In this document: piece by piece, positions 34,385 through 41,956 of the stretch
Layout: each line of letters opens with the position of its first letter
Position numbering within the stretch: position 1 is the stretch's first letter
Assembly: GCA_041686695.1 (NCBI GenBank)
Contig: JAWLDJ010000003.1
Location: 7,642-71,641, forward strand
DNA from: T1Sed10-7 sp041686695
GTDB lineage: Bacteria; Actinomycetota; Nitriliruptoria; Nitriliruptorales; Nitriliruptoraceae
Direction of reading: 5' to 3'
DNA: 64,000 bases
The notes under the pieces: generated by a model
Told to the model about the DNA's origin: nothing
Databases searched by the model: none
Seen by the model: only the letters and a program-made list of their open reading frames with translations
Position numbers and translations under genes: made by a program

Positions 34385-34848
34385 CGGCGGAGCTCGACGC
34401 GGGTCTTGCCGAACCGGAGCTGGTCGCCGACCGCGAGCGGGGTCGGACGGGTCACCTTCGCGCCGTTGAGGAACGTGCCGTTCGTGGAGCCGAGGTCACG
34501 GATCGACCAGCTGCCGTCGTCGGGGAGGATCTCCGCATGCTCGTCGGACACGTAGACGTCCTCGACGTGGACGTCCGCGGTGGCGCCGCGCCCGAGCACG
34601 ACCCCGTGTCCGGACAGGGGGATGATCTGCGGCCCGCCCTGTGGTGCGTGGAGCACGAGCTCCTTCGGGATCCGACGGGACCGGCGGTTCGGCTCCGAGG
34701 GCGCGGCGACCGCCGGGCGTGGTGCCGGCGCGGTCCTGCGCTTGGTGGAACCGAGGTCGCCGGCGAACACCTTCACGGTCCGGCCGACGAAGAGATAGAG
34801 CAGGCCGAGGAGCCCGAACTTCAGCAGGGTGAGGAGCTCGACCGGCAC
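34381..34848 (-). CDS. fhaB: FHA-domain protein FhaB/FipA
   Basis: 155 aa. An N-terminal membrane helix (LLTLLKFGLLGLLYLFVG) is followed by a basic linker and one FHA domain (about 75-150) with VVLGRGATADVHVEDVYVSDEHAEI and LGSTNGTFLNG. FHA domains bind phosphothreonine, here expected from PknB substrates. GTG 34848 is one base beyond the fhaA stop, consistent with coupled translation. Confidence 0.92.
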   Translation of the reverse strand: MPVELLTLLKFGLLGLLYLFVGRTVKVFAGDLGSTKRRTAPAPRPAVAAPSEPNRRSRRIPKELVLHAPQGGPQIIPLSGHGVVLGRGATADVHVEDVYVSDEHAEILPDDGSWSIRDLGSTNGTFLNGAKVTRPTPLAVGDQLRFGKTRVELRR

Positions 34849-34849
34849 G

Positions 34850-35722
34850 TCAGCCCCCCACGAACTCGACGAGCGCATCCCCGAGCTCGACCTGATCGCC
34901 GGGCTCGAGGGGGTGCTCGGCAGCACGTCGTCCGTTGACCCGGGTGCCGTTGGTGGAGCCCAGGTCGACGACCCACCACCGCTCGCCACGGCGCACGAAA
35001 GCGGCGTGCTCCCGGGAGACCGTGCTGTCCTGGATCGTCAGGTCGCAGCGCTCGAGGCGACCAGCGGTCAAGCGGTTGCCCTGGACCGGCACGCTGGTGC
35101 CGTTGCTCCCCTGTGCTCGCCGGACGACGAGGTGGAGCCCAGCTCCGGGTGCCGCAGCGACCACCTGGGTGTGGTCGAACCCGCGGCCTGCCGCGGATGC
35201 GGCCGGGGTCAGTGGTGGCGACGGTGCCGGTGACGGCTGCGCAGGCGCATCGACCGGGCGTGGCGGCTCGCTGGCCCGAGCTGGACCCGGTGCGCGTCCG
35301 GCCGGTGAGTAGGCCGCCCCCGGGGCGGCGCTGGAGGCCGCTGACGGCCCCTCGACCACCTCGATGCGGCCGGTGATCCGGAAGCGGCCGAGCTTCACGG
35401 CGTCGTCGACGACGATGCGGACCTTGGCTGGACCGCGCAGGATCCAGTCACGCTCGGCAGCGGTGCTGACGAGCACCTCGGCCAGCTCCCGTGGCAGCGA
35501 CGCGCCGAACCCCTCGAGCCGGTCGTGGTCCTTCGGCCCGACGGTCAGCCGGTAGACGTTGGGGACGACGACCCCTTCGGCGGTGACGTGCTGGTGGTCC
35601 TCGGCGTAGCGCTGCACGGCCTTCGCGAGCTCGATCGGCTGGATACCGGAGCGGAAGGCACGCGCGAAGAAGCCCTCGACCGCGCCTTCGAGGCGCCGTT
35701 CGAACTCCTGGAGCACGCCCAT
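34850..35722 (-). CDS. fhaA: FHA-domain protein FhaA with DUF3662
   Basis: 290 aa. The N-terminal DUF3662 domain (1-120, starting MGVLQEFERRLEGAVEGFFARAF) is followed by a Pro/Ala-rich linker and a C-terminal FHA domain (NRLTAGRLERCDLTIQDSTVSREHAAF, DLGSTNGTRVNG). In M. tuberculosis FhaA binds the phosphorylated pseudokinase domain of MviN and regulates lipid II export. ATG 35722 is preceded by a weak GGTGG. It is the first gene of the operon; the 259 bp upstream of the tRNA promoter hold its presumed promoter but no gene. Confidence 0.92.
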   Translation of the reverse strand: MGVLQEFERRLEGAVEGFFARAFRSGIQPIELAKAVQRYAEDHQHVTAEGVVVPNVYRLTVGPKDHDRLEGFGASLPRELAEVLVSTAAERDWILRGPAKVRIVVDDAVKLGRFRITGRIEVVEGPSAASSAAPGAAYSPAGRAPGPARASEPPRPVDAPAQPSPAPSPPLTPAASAAGRGFDHTQVVAAAPGAGLHLVVRRAQGSNGTSVPVQGNRLTAGRLERCDLTIQDSTVSREHAAFVRRGERWWVVDLGSTNGTRVNGRRAAEHPLEPGDQVELGDALVEFVGG

Positions 35723-35981
35723 GTTCCACCGGTTCCGGTCGTGTCGCGGGGTACGGTCGAGCTCGGCGCTGGGCGCCGACTTCGATCCGATGGCTCGGAT
35801 GACGGCCTGCATGAGGTCGGGTCCGGCCGGCCGCGATCGTAGCCGAGGGAGGTGCTACTCCGACCCCGTCCGAACGGTGGAGACGCCGCGGTTCACGGCC
35901 TTCTCGCGTGAGCTGGGGTGATCGGGCGCACCCCCTCCGGACCCCACCCCGCCTGGGCGTGCGTGTGCTCCCGGGTCGCCG

Positions 35982-36011
35982 TTGGCTGCCTGGCGAGCGC
36001 GTTGCTACGCT
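35982..36011 (+). promoter_or_regulatory. tRNA-Leu promoter
   Basis: TTGGCT and TACGCT with an 18-bp spacer end 13 bp before the tRNA. It is the only close match to a vegetative promoter in the 302-bp space between fhaA and the tRNA. Confidence 0.6.
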
Positions 36012-36024
36012 CCGCGCTTCACCC

Positions 36025-36108
36025 GGGCGGGTGGCGGAATTGGCAGACGCGCACGGTTCAGGTCCGTGTGTCCTTATGGACATGGGGGTTCAAGTCCCCC
36101 CTCGCCCA
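36025..36108 (+). tRNA. tRNA-Leu(CAG)
   Basis: 84-nt class II tRNA. Acceptor GGGCGGG pairs with CTCGCCC (one G-U); the anticodon loop TTCAGGT gives CAG; there is a long variable arm (GTCCTTATGGAC) and T arm GGGTTCAAGTCCC. No CCA encoded. Its place after fhaA matches leuT in M. tuberculosis. The 3' 54 nt are the left copy of a 55-bp repeat used for integration. Confidence 0.96.
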
Positions 36109-36109
36109 C
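36055..36109 (+). repeat. attL-type direct repeat in tRNA-Leu
   Basis: 55 bp identical to 37553-37607. It starts in the anticodon loop region and runs one base past the tRNA end. An intact tRNA plus a downstream 3' duplicate is the normal result of tyrosine-recombinase integration into a tRNA gene. Confidence 0.92.
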
Positions 36110-36156
36110 GCAGCCGCATGAGGGTCCAGCGCCCAGCAGATGGCAGAATCACTCGG

Positions 36157-36181
36157 ACGCCCCCGCTCACCGCGGGGGCGT
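36157..36181. terminator. hairpin after tRNA-Leu
   Basis: ACGCCCCCGC and GCGGGGGCGT make a perfect 10-bp stem with loop TCACC, followed by TTCG. A related hairpin follows the second att copy. Confidence 0.75.
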
Positions 36182-36193
36182 TTCGCATGCCGG

Positions 36194-36274
36194 TGACAAC
36201 GGATTGACAACACCCCCGCTCGCGCGCGTGTTGTCACCGTCCTCTCCGATGCTCCGTGACAACGCGGTGACAAC
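36194..36274. promoter_or_regulatory. TGACAAC array, candidate integrase arm sites
   Basis: TGACAAC at 36194, 36205, 36257 and 36268 and its reverse GTTGTCA at 36230. The first two and last two are each exactly 11 bp apart, one helical turn. Such paired heptamers next to an att core are typical arm-type sites for tyrosine integrases. Confidence 0.6.
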
Positions 36275-36285
36275 AGCTGAGCGGT

Positions 36286-36441
36286 TCACCGCCGCAGTCG
36301 GGTCGCTGTGACCTCTTCGTCGTACAGGCCCGCCTCCTCGGAGGCGCGGACCAGCTCGTCGAGCCCGGCGTCGCGCGCTTGCTTGAGCTCGACCGATGCG
36401 TCGTCGGCATCGGGGCTCGCGGGGAGGTTCGGCTCGTCCAT
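36286..36441 (-). CDS. 51-aa acidic protein downstream of the PIN toxin
   Basis: MDEPNLPASPDADDASVELK... ends with CGG CGG TGA at 36286. ATG 36441 has TGAGG 9 bp upstream. It follows the PIN gene by 54 bp on the same strand. The helix DAGLDELVRASEEAGLYDEE suggests a small helical binding protein, possibly a further antitoxin component. No family recognised; overlooked easily because of size. Confidence 0.5.
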   Translation of the reverse strand: MDEPNLPASPDADDASVELKQARDAGLDELVRASEEAGLYDEEVTATRLRR

Positions 36442-36495
36442 CGGTTCGGTCCTCAGCGCTGCTTGCAGTGGCGTACGGGTCGGCCGCCATCGAAC

Positions 36496-37071
36496 CTAGA
36501 GCAGCCGACGTCGAGCGAGGTTGACGAAGGGGACGAGCGCACGGTTGCGTGCCAGCTGATCGAGGACGTCGGCGATGGTGTCGACGCCTCGTCGATGGGT
36601 CGCGAGGTGGAAGAGGACGGTTGCCGTCAGGTCCGGGTGGCCGTCCAGAACCGTGATCAGGAAGTCGGTCGGCGACTCGACGGCGACCTCCTCGGATGCG
36701 ACGAAGCGGGGCGATCGGAAGTCGGCGATGTTCGCGGTCACGATGAGGGGAGCTCCCGCGGCGATCGCGGTCGCGAGCACGTGACGGTCCCCCGGTGCGT
36801 TGTCCATGGCCGCGATCAGTGCGCCAGCCGGGTCCACCACCGCGTCGGGAAACGCGGCATGCAGGGAGGCGATGGTGGTGTCGTCGAACTGGCTCGGGTC
36901 GATGCTCGGGTTGTCGGCCAGCACGTTACGACGCATCTCATCGATGATCTGTGTCGACCAGCGGGGCTCGTAGTAACCCATCGCCGCCAAGGTCAGCATC
37001 ACGTCACGCAGCCACTGCGGGTACAGCACGTTCGCGTCGAGCACCGCGAGCAGTTCGTCGGGGTGACTCAC
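36496..37071 (-). CDS. PIN-domain protein, putative toxin ribonuclease
   Basis: 191 aa. PIN acidic residues appear in AVLDANVLYP, an acidic helix (IIDEMRRN), PGDRHVLATAI and IVTANIADF. PIN toxins are Mg-dependent RNases that cleave tRNA or mRNA. It is longer than VapC (about 130 aa), with a C-terminal helical extension. Its ATG overlaps the upstream HTH gene by 4 bp, the usual antitoxin-toxin arrangement. Confidence 0.85.
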   Translation of the reverse strand: MSHPDELLAVLDANVLYPQWLRDVMLTLAAMGYYEPRWSTQIIDEMRRNVLADNPSIDPSQFDDTTIASLHAAFPDAVVDPAGALIAAMDNAPGDRHVLATAIAAGAPLIVTANIADFRSPRFVASEEVAVESPTDFLITVLDGHPDLTATVLFHLATHRRGVDTIADVLDQLARNRALVPFVNLARRRLL

Positions 37072-37463
37072 CGCAGTCCCAGCTCCTCCTCGGCGTCGGC
37101 GAGCCGATCGAGCTGGGTGAGTTGGCGGTCACGTTGCGCTTTGAACTCGCGCAGCGCTCCGGCGGGTACGAGGTGCCGGTTGCCCTTCCTGCGGTACGGG
37201 ATCCGGCCAGCCTTGAGCAGCCGGGTGAGGTACGGCCGCGAGACGCCGAGGAAGTCGGCAGCCTCGGTCGTGGTCAGCATCGGCTCGGTGCCTGACGCCA
37301 GCCCGTGGACCACCTTGCGCAGCGTCTTGAGCGTGTCCGGGGGCAGGTTGATCGGCTCGCCGCCACCGACAGTGACCGCCGTCGCCTGGTCGCCAGCGTG
37401 GCGAAGGGCCGACTCGAGTTGCGCGTCGAGAGCGGCGAACCGCTCGCTCCTCGTGTTCGGCAT
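37068..37463 (-). CDS. HTH (MerR/excisionase-like) antitoxin paired with PIN toxin
   Basis: 131 aa. Residues 60-105 form an excisionase/MerR-type winged helix: LTTTEAADFLGVSRPYLTRLL, then RIPYRRKGNRHLVPAGALREF. ATG 37463 has AAGGG upstream. The C-terminal helix may bind the toxin. Direct repeats TGTAAC lie 23 bp before the start and could be its operator. The same fold is used by Xis proteins, so a dual role in excision is possible but unproven. Confidence 0.8.
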   Translation of the reverse strand: MPNTRSERFAALDAQLESALRHAGDQATAVTVGGGEPINLPPDTLKTLRKVVHGLASGTEPMLTTTEAADFLGVSRPYLTRLLKAGRIPYRRKGNRHLVPAGALREFKAQRDRQLTQLDRLADAEEELGLR

Positions 37464-37485
37464 GCTCGCCCTTCTGATCCTTATC

Positions 37486-37500
37486 TGTAACAAGTGTAAC
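37486..37500 (-). promoter_or_regulatory. TGTAAC direct repeat before the HTH-PIN operon
   Basis: TGTAAC at 37486-37491 and 37495-37500 in the only AT-rich stretch here. Candidate autoregulatory operator overlapping the promoter. Confidence 0.4.
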
Positions 37501-37552
37501 TCCCGAGGCGCCGGTCGGGTCGGTGGATCCGGTGGGCGGCGCGAGTCCGAGA

Positions 37553-37607
37553 GGTTCAGGTCCGTGTGTCCTTATGGACATGGGGGTTCAAGTCCCCCCT
37601 CGCCCAC
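37553..37607 (+). repeat. second copy of the tRNA-Leu 3' repeat (att)
   Basis: Perfect 55-bp match to 36055-36109. The 5' half of the tRNA is absent, so this is not a functional tRNA. Confidence 0.92.
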
Positions 37608-37656
37608 CACCTTCTTGGGCCGGTCTAGCGGCCCGCAGACGCCAGAATCGCTCGAG

Positions 37657-37680
37657 CGCCTCCGCTTCCCAGCGGGGGCG
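37657..37680. terminator. hairpin after second att copy
   Basis: CGCCTCCGC / GCGGGGGCG, 9 bp with one G-T pair and a 6-nt loop, followed by TTTCT. Homologous to the hairpin at 36157, but diverged. Confidence 0.65.
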
Positions 37681-37692
37681 TTTCTGCGTCCG

Positions 37693-37728
37693 TGACACCA
37701 TCTTGACACCAGTAGGGGTCGTGACACC
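37693..37728. promoter_or_regulatory. TGACACC array, candidate arm sites
   Basis: TGACACC at 37693, 37704 and 37722. The first two are 11 bp apart, as for the TGACAAC pairs at the first att copy. Confidence 0.55.
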
Positions 37729-37764
37729 GCGTTCGTGCGGGTCTGTTGCTGTGCCGGTGGGTGT

Positions 37765-38053
37765 TCATCGGTCTCCGAAGATGGCGGTGGCGGTGGTCTC
37801 GGCGGCGGTGGCGTCGTCGCCTTCGAGGGCGTGGGCGTAGACCTGCATGGTCACGGCGGGGTCGGCGTGGCCGATGCGTTGTGAGACGAACTTGATGGGC
37901 ACACCGGCGCGGACGGGTCGCCCAGGTGTGGCGCAGCCCGTGGGCGCCGATGCGGGGCAGGGCTGCAGCGTCGACCTGTCGGGTGAACTGCGCCGAGGCG
38001 CGTCTGAGTGGGATGGCGGTGCCGTCTGGGCGGGTGAACACCAGCTGGACCTA
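37765..38053 (-). pseudogene. tyrosine integrase C-terminal remnant
   Basis: Two frames are needed. One reads LPRIGAHGLRHTWAT (HxLRH box). The other reads RAGVPIKFVSQRIGHADPAV, then VYAHALEGDD with the tyrosine, ending at TGA 37765. The shift is near 37905-37916. Upstream an in-frame TAG cuts the rest off. It lies C-terminus first toward the att copy, as an active integrase would, so it probably once integrated the second element. Confidence 0.8.
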
Positions 38054-38102
38054 CAACCCCGCCGCATGACCCACCACAACCGCCCCAGCCCCGCTCGGAA
38101 AT

Positions 38103-38160
38103 CCCCGTGTTGTTATGGGCGGTACCGGCGTCCGGACGCGCTGACCAAAGTCACGGTTCC
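38103..38160 (+). repeat. conserved recombination-type site, copy A
   Basis: CCCCGTGTTGTTATGGGCGG, exactly 26 nt, then AGTCACGGTTCCG. It matches copies B (40565) and C (42388) in both blocks and spacing. No recombinase gene is beside this copy. Confidence 0.7.
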
Positions 38161-38596
38161 GGAGCGCAGCACGACGCACCTGCAGCGCTGTCCTTCGCCG
38201 CGAGGACCGCTGTCAGGATCCTGACGCTGCTGGACCCCGGGGCAGCGACGCAGCGGTCCAGACGGTCGAAGGCATCGTGCACGTACGGCGGTTGCCGCGA
38301 GGTTCAGGAGCCGTTCCCATCGGTGCGATGCGAAGCTCCCGGGAAGCGGTCGTGACCGTGCTGAGCCGCATCGGGGATGGACTCGCAGGCAGTGTCATCG
38401 CCCGTGACAGACCAGAACGCATCAGTCTCCGCAGTCTCCCGATCGCTCCAGACGCAGCACCGGCCCGGTGGGCCACTTGGTAGCGGGCTCGGCGCCGGCA
38501 GTTCGACCGATGAGTTCCGTTCGTGGCCACGGTCGGCGACAGTGAACAGGTACGAGGGGCGGCCGGACGCGTCGCTCTGGATCCAAAGAGCATCAG
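38161..38596. other. 436 bp without a recognisable gene
   Basis: No frame with convincing coding character and no RNA gene seen. Probably island debris plus the promoter of the YciI-like gene. Confidence 0.5.
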
Positions 38597-38935
38597 ATGT
38601 CGAGGTACCTGATCTCGTTCGACGACGGTGCGATGGACCACCTTCAGGACGAGCTTCCCGAGGTGGGCGAGGCGGCGCACGCCGTGGTCCGAGCTGCACA
38701 GGACGCGGGGGTGTGGATCTTCGGGGGCGGGGTGGAACGGCAGCAGGCCAGCATCGTGGACACCGACGGGACCGTCACCCACGGCCCGGATCCCGAGACC
38801 AAGGCGGTCATCGGCGGGTTCGTGATCATCGACGTGCCCTCACGCCAGGAGGCGCTGGACTGGGCCGCCAGGTTCGCGGTTGCCTGTCGCTGTGCCCAGG
38901 AGGTCCGGGAGATCATGGTCGACCCGCTCGTCTGA
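38597..38935 (+). CDS. YciI-like (YCII/DGPF) domain protein
   Basis: 112 aa ferredoxin-fold protein of the YCII-related family. MSRYLISFDDGAMDH and the conserved GGGVERQQ, GPDPETKAVIGGFVIIDVPSRQEALDWAARF follow the family pattern. Members are often paired with sigma factors or act as dehydrochlorinase-like enzymes; the function of this one is unknown. No strong ribosome site precedes ATG 38597. It stands alone in the island. Confidence 0.8.
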   Translation: MSRYLISFDDGAMDHLQDELPEVGEAAHAVVRAAQDAGVWIFGGGVERQQASIVDTDGTVTHGPDPETKAVIGGFVIIDVPSRQEALDWAARFAVACRCAQEVREIMVDPLV

Positions 38936-39186
38936 TCGCACCGGGCCCTGCTCTCGGTGTCGGGTGTGCGCTGCGGATCTCGGCGCGAACGTCACCGAGG
39001 GCCAACGCCCGGATCATCCATGTAGCTGCGGCGGGTGGTGGAGGGGCTCTGTCAGTCGCTTCATCGGTGATACGTGCCGCTGCTGTTTCTGGCTGGCCGC
39101 GTCGCTTGTCAGCCGTTCGCTTCGCGTTCCGGCGGTCGTTCCGTACGGTTAGCAACGCGAGCGTCGCCGTCACGGGAGGAGCGGTC

Positions 39187-39744
39187 GTGCAGCCAGACCC
39201 GGCGGCCTACGAGCAAGCCCTTGCCGACGAAGTCCTGCGCTATCTCCGTCGGGCTGTTCAGGAGCTGGACGGTGCCGCGACCCTTCACTACGTCGGGCCG
39301 ACATCCGGCCACGAGGGTGTCGAACTCGTCGCCGATCTTCCAGACGATTACACCACGGGCCACTGGGCGCTGACGCCTCGACACCTCGCCGCAGCCGAGC
39401 TGCGATGGCATGTGAACGACTCTGACGCGGACTCGACCTACCTGCAGGCGGGCCGCACGTGCATCGAACTCTGCACGACCCCTGGAGCGCCGGTCAGTGA
39501 ACCGTTGGGCTGGCTCGACGAGATCGTGACCGCGGTGATCGCTGGCTGCTTCCTTGAGCGCGAGTGGCACTCGAAGCAGACCCGCAGCCTGATCGGTCTG
39601 CAGGGCCGTATCTGCTACCAGCCAGGACAACGGTGGCGTGCGCTCAGCGAGGTGCAGTGGCACGACGACCCGAAGCAACGGTTGCCGCTCTTCGGCTACC
39701 GGCGTCTCGAGAAGCGAGTCCGGCACTACCAGCCGTACCAGTAG
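39187..39744 (+). CDS. hypothetical protein, island cargo
   Basis: 185 aa, not recognised. GTG 39187 has GGGAGGA upstream. The sequence is polar with no membrane helix. It has several aromatic-rich stretches (QWHDDPKQRLPLFGYRRLEK) and Cys pairs in TCIELC. It could be an antitoxin or immunity-type protein, but nothing supports a choice. The 251 bp before it are non-coding. Confidence 0.6.
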   Translation: MQPDPAAYEQALADEVLRYLRRAVQELDGAATLHYVGPTSGHEGVELVADLPDDYTTGHWALTPRHLAAAELRWHVNDSDADSTYLQAGRTCIELCTTPGAPVSEPLGWLDEIVTAVIAGCFLEREWHSKQTRSLIGLQGRICYQPGQRWRALSEVQWHDDPKQRLPLFGYRRLEKRVRHYQPYQ

Positions 39745-39841
39745 CCGCCCGTTGCAGCGCTTCCGCGGAGCGCTGCGCAACGCCCGGAGTCGCCTGGGTT
39801 GGTGCCGTGACTGAACTGGCCATCGTCGAGGTATCCAGTGG

Positions 39842-40243
39842 CTACTCGGCGTGCCCGATCGCGAGGTTGGGTACCGCTCGGGCGAGGCGTCCATCGGTGG
39901 TCAGCAGCACGCAGCCAAGGTCGCGGGCAGCAGCGACGTACAGCGCGTCTCGCGCGGCGATGCTGTCCCGCATGTGCCACGCGGCGTCGAGCAGTGCGCC
40001 GGTGATGGGGATCCGGCGGACATCCAACGTTGCGAGTCGTCGCAGCAGCTCGTCGACCTCACCGGCCGTCAGGTCCCCGGCATGGTGGAGGCGTGCCAGC
40101 GCGGAGAAGACCTCGGCATCCAGGTGCGCGACGGTGACCAGCACCGTGTCGGGGTCGTCGGTCAACCGTTGGCGGACACGCTCCCCGACGTCGCTCCGGA
40201 TGAGCAGGTCGACGACGGCAGAGGCGTCAACGAGGTAGATCAC
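39842..40243 (-). CDS. vapC: VapC-type PIN toxin
   Basis: 133 aa ribonuclease toxin. The four acidic positions are in LVDASAVVDLL, HLDAEVFSAL, ARDALYVAAA and LTTDGRLA. Normal VapC length. Its start overlaps the antitoxin gene by 4 bp. Chromosomal VapCs cleave tRNA or rRNA; the target here is unknown. Confidence 0.9.
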   Translation of the reverse strand: MIYLVDASAVVDLLIRSDVGERVRQRLTDDPDTVLVTVAHLDAEVFSALARLHHAGDLTAGEVDELLRRLATLDVRRIPITGALLDAAWHMRDSIAARDALYVAAARDLGCVLLTTDGRLARAVPNLAIGHAE

Positions 40244-40467
40244 GGGAGCTCGTCGCGGCCCTCACGGACCGCTGCCGCGCCGGCGAGGCCGCGGTGTCGC
40301 GGTAGCTGCTCAAGCTGGTCGAGCCAGTCGGTGACCGGGGGGACGGCGGTGGAGCGTTCTAGCAGCCGCGCCACGTAGGCCTGGAGGCTGACGCCGGCAT
40401 CCTGCGCGCGCCGCTTGAGCTCGGCGTGCGTCTCGGGGGAGATGTCTCGGATCAGTAGGTCACCCAT
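40240..40467 (-). CDS. vapB: VapB/FitA-type ribbon-helix-helix antitoxin
   Basis: 75 aa. An N-terminal RHH domain (LLIRDISPETHAELKRRAQ, then GVSLQAYVARLLE) binds DNA as a dimer; the C-terminal tail inhibits the toxin. ATG 40467 is chosen (AGGTGAGG upstream) over one three codons earlier. Forms an operon with vapC. Confidence 0.88.
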   Translation of the reverse strand: MGDLLIRDISPETHAELKRRAQDAGVSLQAYVARLLERSTAVPPVTDWLDQLEQLPRHRGLAGAAAVREGRDELP

Positions 40468-40564
40468 CGCCCTCACCTTCGCTCGCTATCGCCATGATAG
40501 CAGCCGGGGTTGGGCGGAGCGAAGCGGTATGCCGCCTGGCCTGACGGAGGATCGTACGGAAACG

Positions 40565-40645
40565 CCCGTGTCGTTATGGGCGGAAGCTGCTTCTCAACGT
40601 GCCGCCCGAAGTCACGGCTGCCGCGTGGCGACACGGCAGCCGTGA
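40565..40645 (+). repeat. conserved recombination-type site, copy B, with inverted repeat
   Basis: CCCGTGTCGTTATGGGCGG, 26 nt, AGTCACGG. TCACGGCTGCCG (40612-40623) and CGGCAGCCGTGA (40634-40645) form a perfect 12-bp inverted repeat with a 10-nt loop, which may also terminate the recombinase mRNA ending at 40661. Confidence 0.7.
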
Positions 40646-40660
40646 CCGTCGATGAGGCCG

Positions 40661-41578
40661 TCACCGGGCGCCGGTGGCCCCGGCGAGGTAGGTCGCGACG
40701 ATGTAGGTGGGGTTGCGGTCGAGTGCGCCGCGGGCGCGGTCGTAGCGGCGGGTCTGGCGCGGGTCGGCATGCCGTGCAAAGTCCTGCACGTCCCTCAGGC
40801 TGCACCCAGCATCGAGAGCGGCGGTGATCGCTGCGTGCCGCAGCGAGTGGGGCGAGATGGCCTTTTCGATCCCGGCGCGCTTCGCCAGGCGGCGCACAAT
40901 CCGCCCGGCGGCGTGCCGGTCCAGCCGGCTGCCGTCAGCCCGAGCAAGCAGTGGCCCGTCGGTGCGCTCACCCGCGGCAGCGTCGATGGCTCGCGAGGTG
41001 CGTGGTGCCAGCGGGATGAGAGCGGGCTGGTTGCCCTTCCCGACGATCCGGACAACCCGGTGACCGTTCGCGAGCGCCAGGTCGACCAGATCGGCTCCGC
41101 ACGCTTCCGACACGCGCAGGGCGTTGAGGGCGAGCAGACAGGCCAGTGCGTGGTCGTTGCCACCGGACAGACCGGCCTGGACGAGGAACGCGCCAAGCTC
41201 GGACCGGTCGAGTCCGAGCCGGGTCGACTCCTGGGAGACCTTCGGTCGCCGCACGTGGACCGCCGGGGAGTGCTCGAGGAGTTGCTCCTCGACGCAGTAG
41301 CGGTAGAACCCGGTCAGCACAACGAGCTTGAGCGCGACCGTGGCCGCAGCGAGGCCTCTGGCTTCGAGGTCGCGCGCGTAGAGCTCCACGTGTGGGCGTC
41401 GGACGTCGGCCAGTGGCTCGAGCTGGTGCTGGGTGCACCAGTCGAACCAGAGACGTAGCTGGGTGGTATATGCCTGCCGGGTGCCTGGGGACGAGTAGCT
41501 GGCCACGAACGCGACCGCGGCCCAGCTGGCCAGGTCCTGCTCGCCGGCGACGGGCAGGATGAGAGTGGATGCGGTCAT
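40661..41578 (-). CDS. tyrosine recombinase (XerC/D-like integrase)
   Basis: 305 aa. N-terminal SAM-like DNA-binding domain (15-105) and catalytic domain with all active residues: Arg155 (ALRVSEAC), Lys181, His244 and Arg247 (HSLRH), His270, and nucleophile Tyr279. ATG 41578 follows AGGAGG by 7 bp. It is intact and closely similar to the broken copy at 42476-43445. It ends beside site B. It is likely to act on the conserved sites in this island rather than on dif. Confidence 0.9.
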   Translation of the reverse strand: MTASTLILPVAGEQDLASWAAVAFVASYSSPGTRQAYTTQLRLWFDWCTQHQLEPLADVRRPHVELYARDLEARGLAAATVALKLVVLTGFYRYCVEEQLLEHSPAVHVRRPKVSQESTRLGLDRSELGAFLVQAGLSGGNDHALACLLALNALRVSEACGADLVDLALANGHRVVRIVGKGNQPALIPLAPRTSRAIDAAAGERTDGPLLARADGSRLDRHAAGRIVRRLAKRAGIEKAISPHSLRHAAITAALDAGCSLRDVQDFARHADPRQTRRYDRARGALDRNPTYIVATYLAGATGAR

Positions 41579-41671
41579 GGGAGGACCTCCTGTTCTGCGC
41601 CGCGGGATCGGCGCGAGAGCAGCGTCCACCCGTGGTACCTTCAGGACAACCGTAAGGTTCGGAGGTCGGCG

Positions 41672-41956
41672 ATGTCGGAACGCTTCATCGGGGTTGAGCA
41701 AGCCCGCGGGCAGCTCGGCCGCCTGGTCGATGACGTGGCCGGCGGGGCCGAGCCCGTCTCGCTGACCAAGCGTGGACGCCCCGTCGCGGTCCTGGTCAAC
41801 CGGGACGAGTGGGAGGCGCTGCAACAGTTCGTGCGTGCCGAAGCTCGTGAGGAACTGCGCCGCCGTCTGACGCAGGTCCGTGACCGCGTCGCTGAAGCTG
41901 GTCTTGATCCGGCCACTGTGGACGAGGCGATCGAGGCGGCCCGGAAGGTGTCGTGA
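41672..41956 (+). CDS. Phd/YefM-family antitoxin
   Basis: 94 aa. The N-terminal Phd fold is clear (GVEQARGQLGRLVDDVAGG, EPVSLTKRGRPVAVLVN), followed by a helical toxin-binding tail. GGAGG lies upstream of ATG 41672. A palindromic ACCTT...AAGGT in the preceding 40 bp may be its operator. Coupled to the PIN gene by a 4-bp overlap. Confidence 0.9.
   Translation: MSERFIGVEQARGQLGRLVDDVAGGAEPVSLTKRGRPVAVLVNRDEWEALQQFVRAEAREELRRRLTQVRDRVAEAGLDPATVDEAIEAARKVS

Larger units (their letters stand above)
36055..37552. mobile_element. integrative element remnant bounded by tRNA-Leu repeats
   Basis: The 1.5-kb segment between the two att copies carries a 51-aa ORF, a PIN toxin and an HTH antitoxin, all leftward, but no integrase. 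The left side retains a hairpin and five TGACAAC boxes, the kind of sequence found next to an integrase. I read it as an element that lost its integrase, with its cargo kept. Confidence 0.7.

Noticed and set aside
38377..39744. 455-codon + frame covering the 185-aa hypothetical
   Set aside because: Only the part from GTG 39187 has a ribosome site and normal composition; the upstream part is antisense or out of frame to the YciI-like gene.
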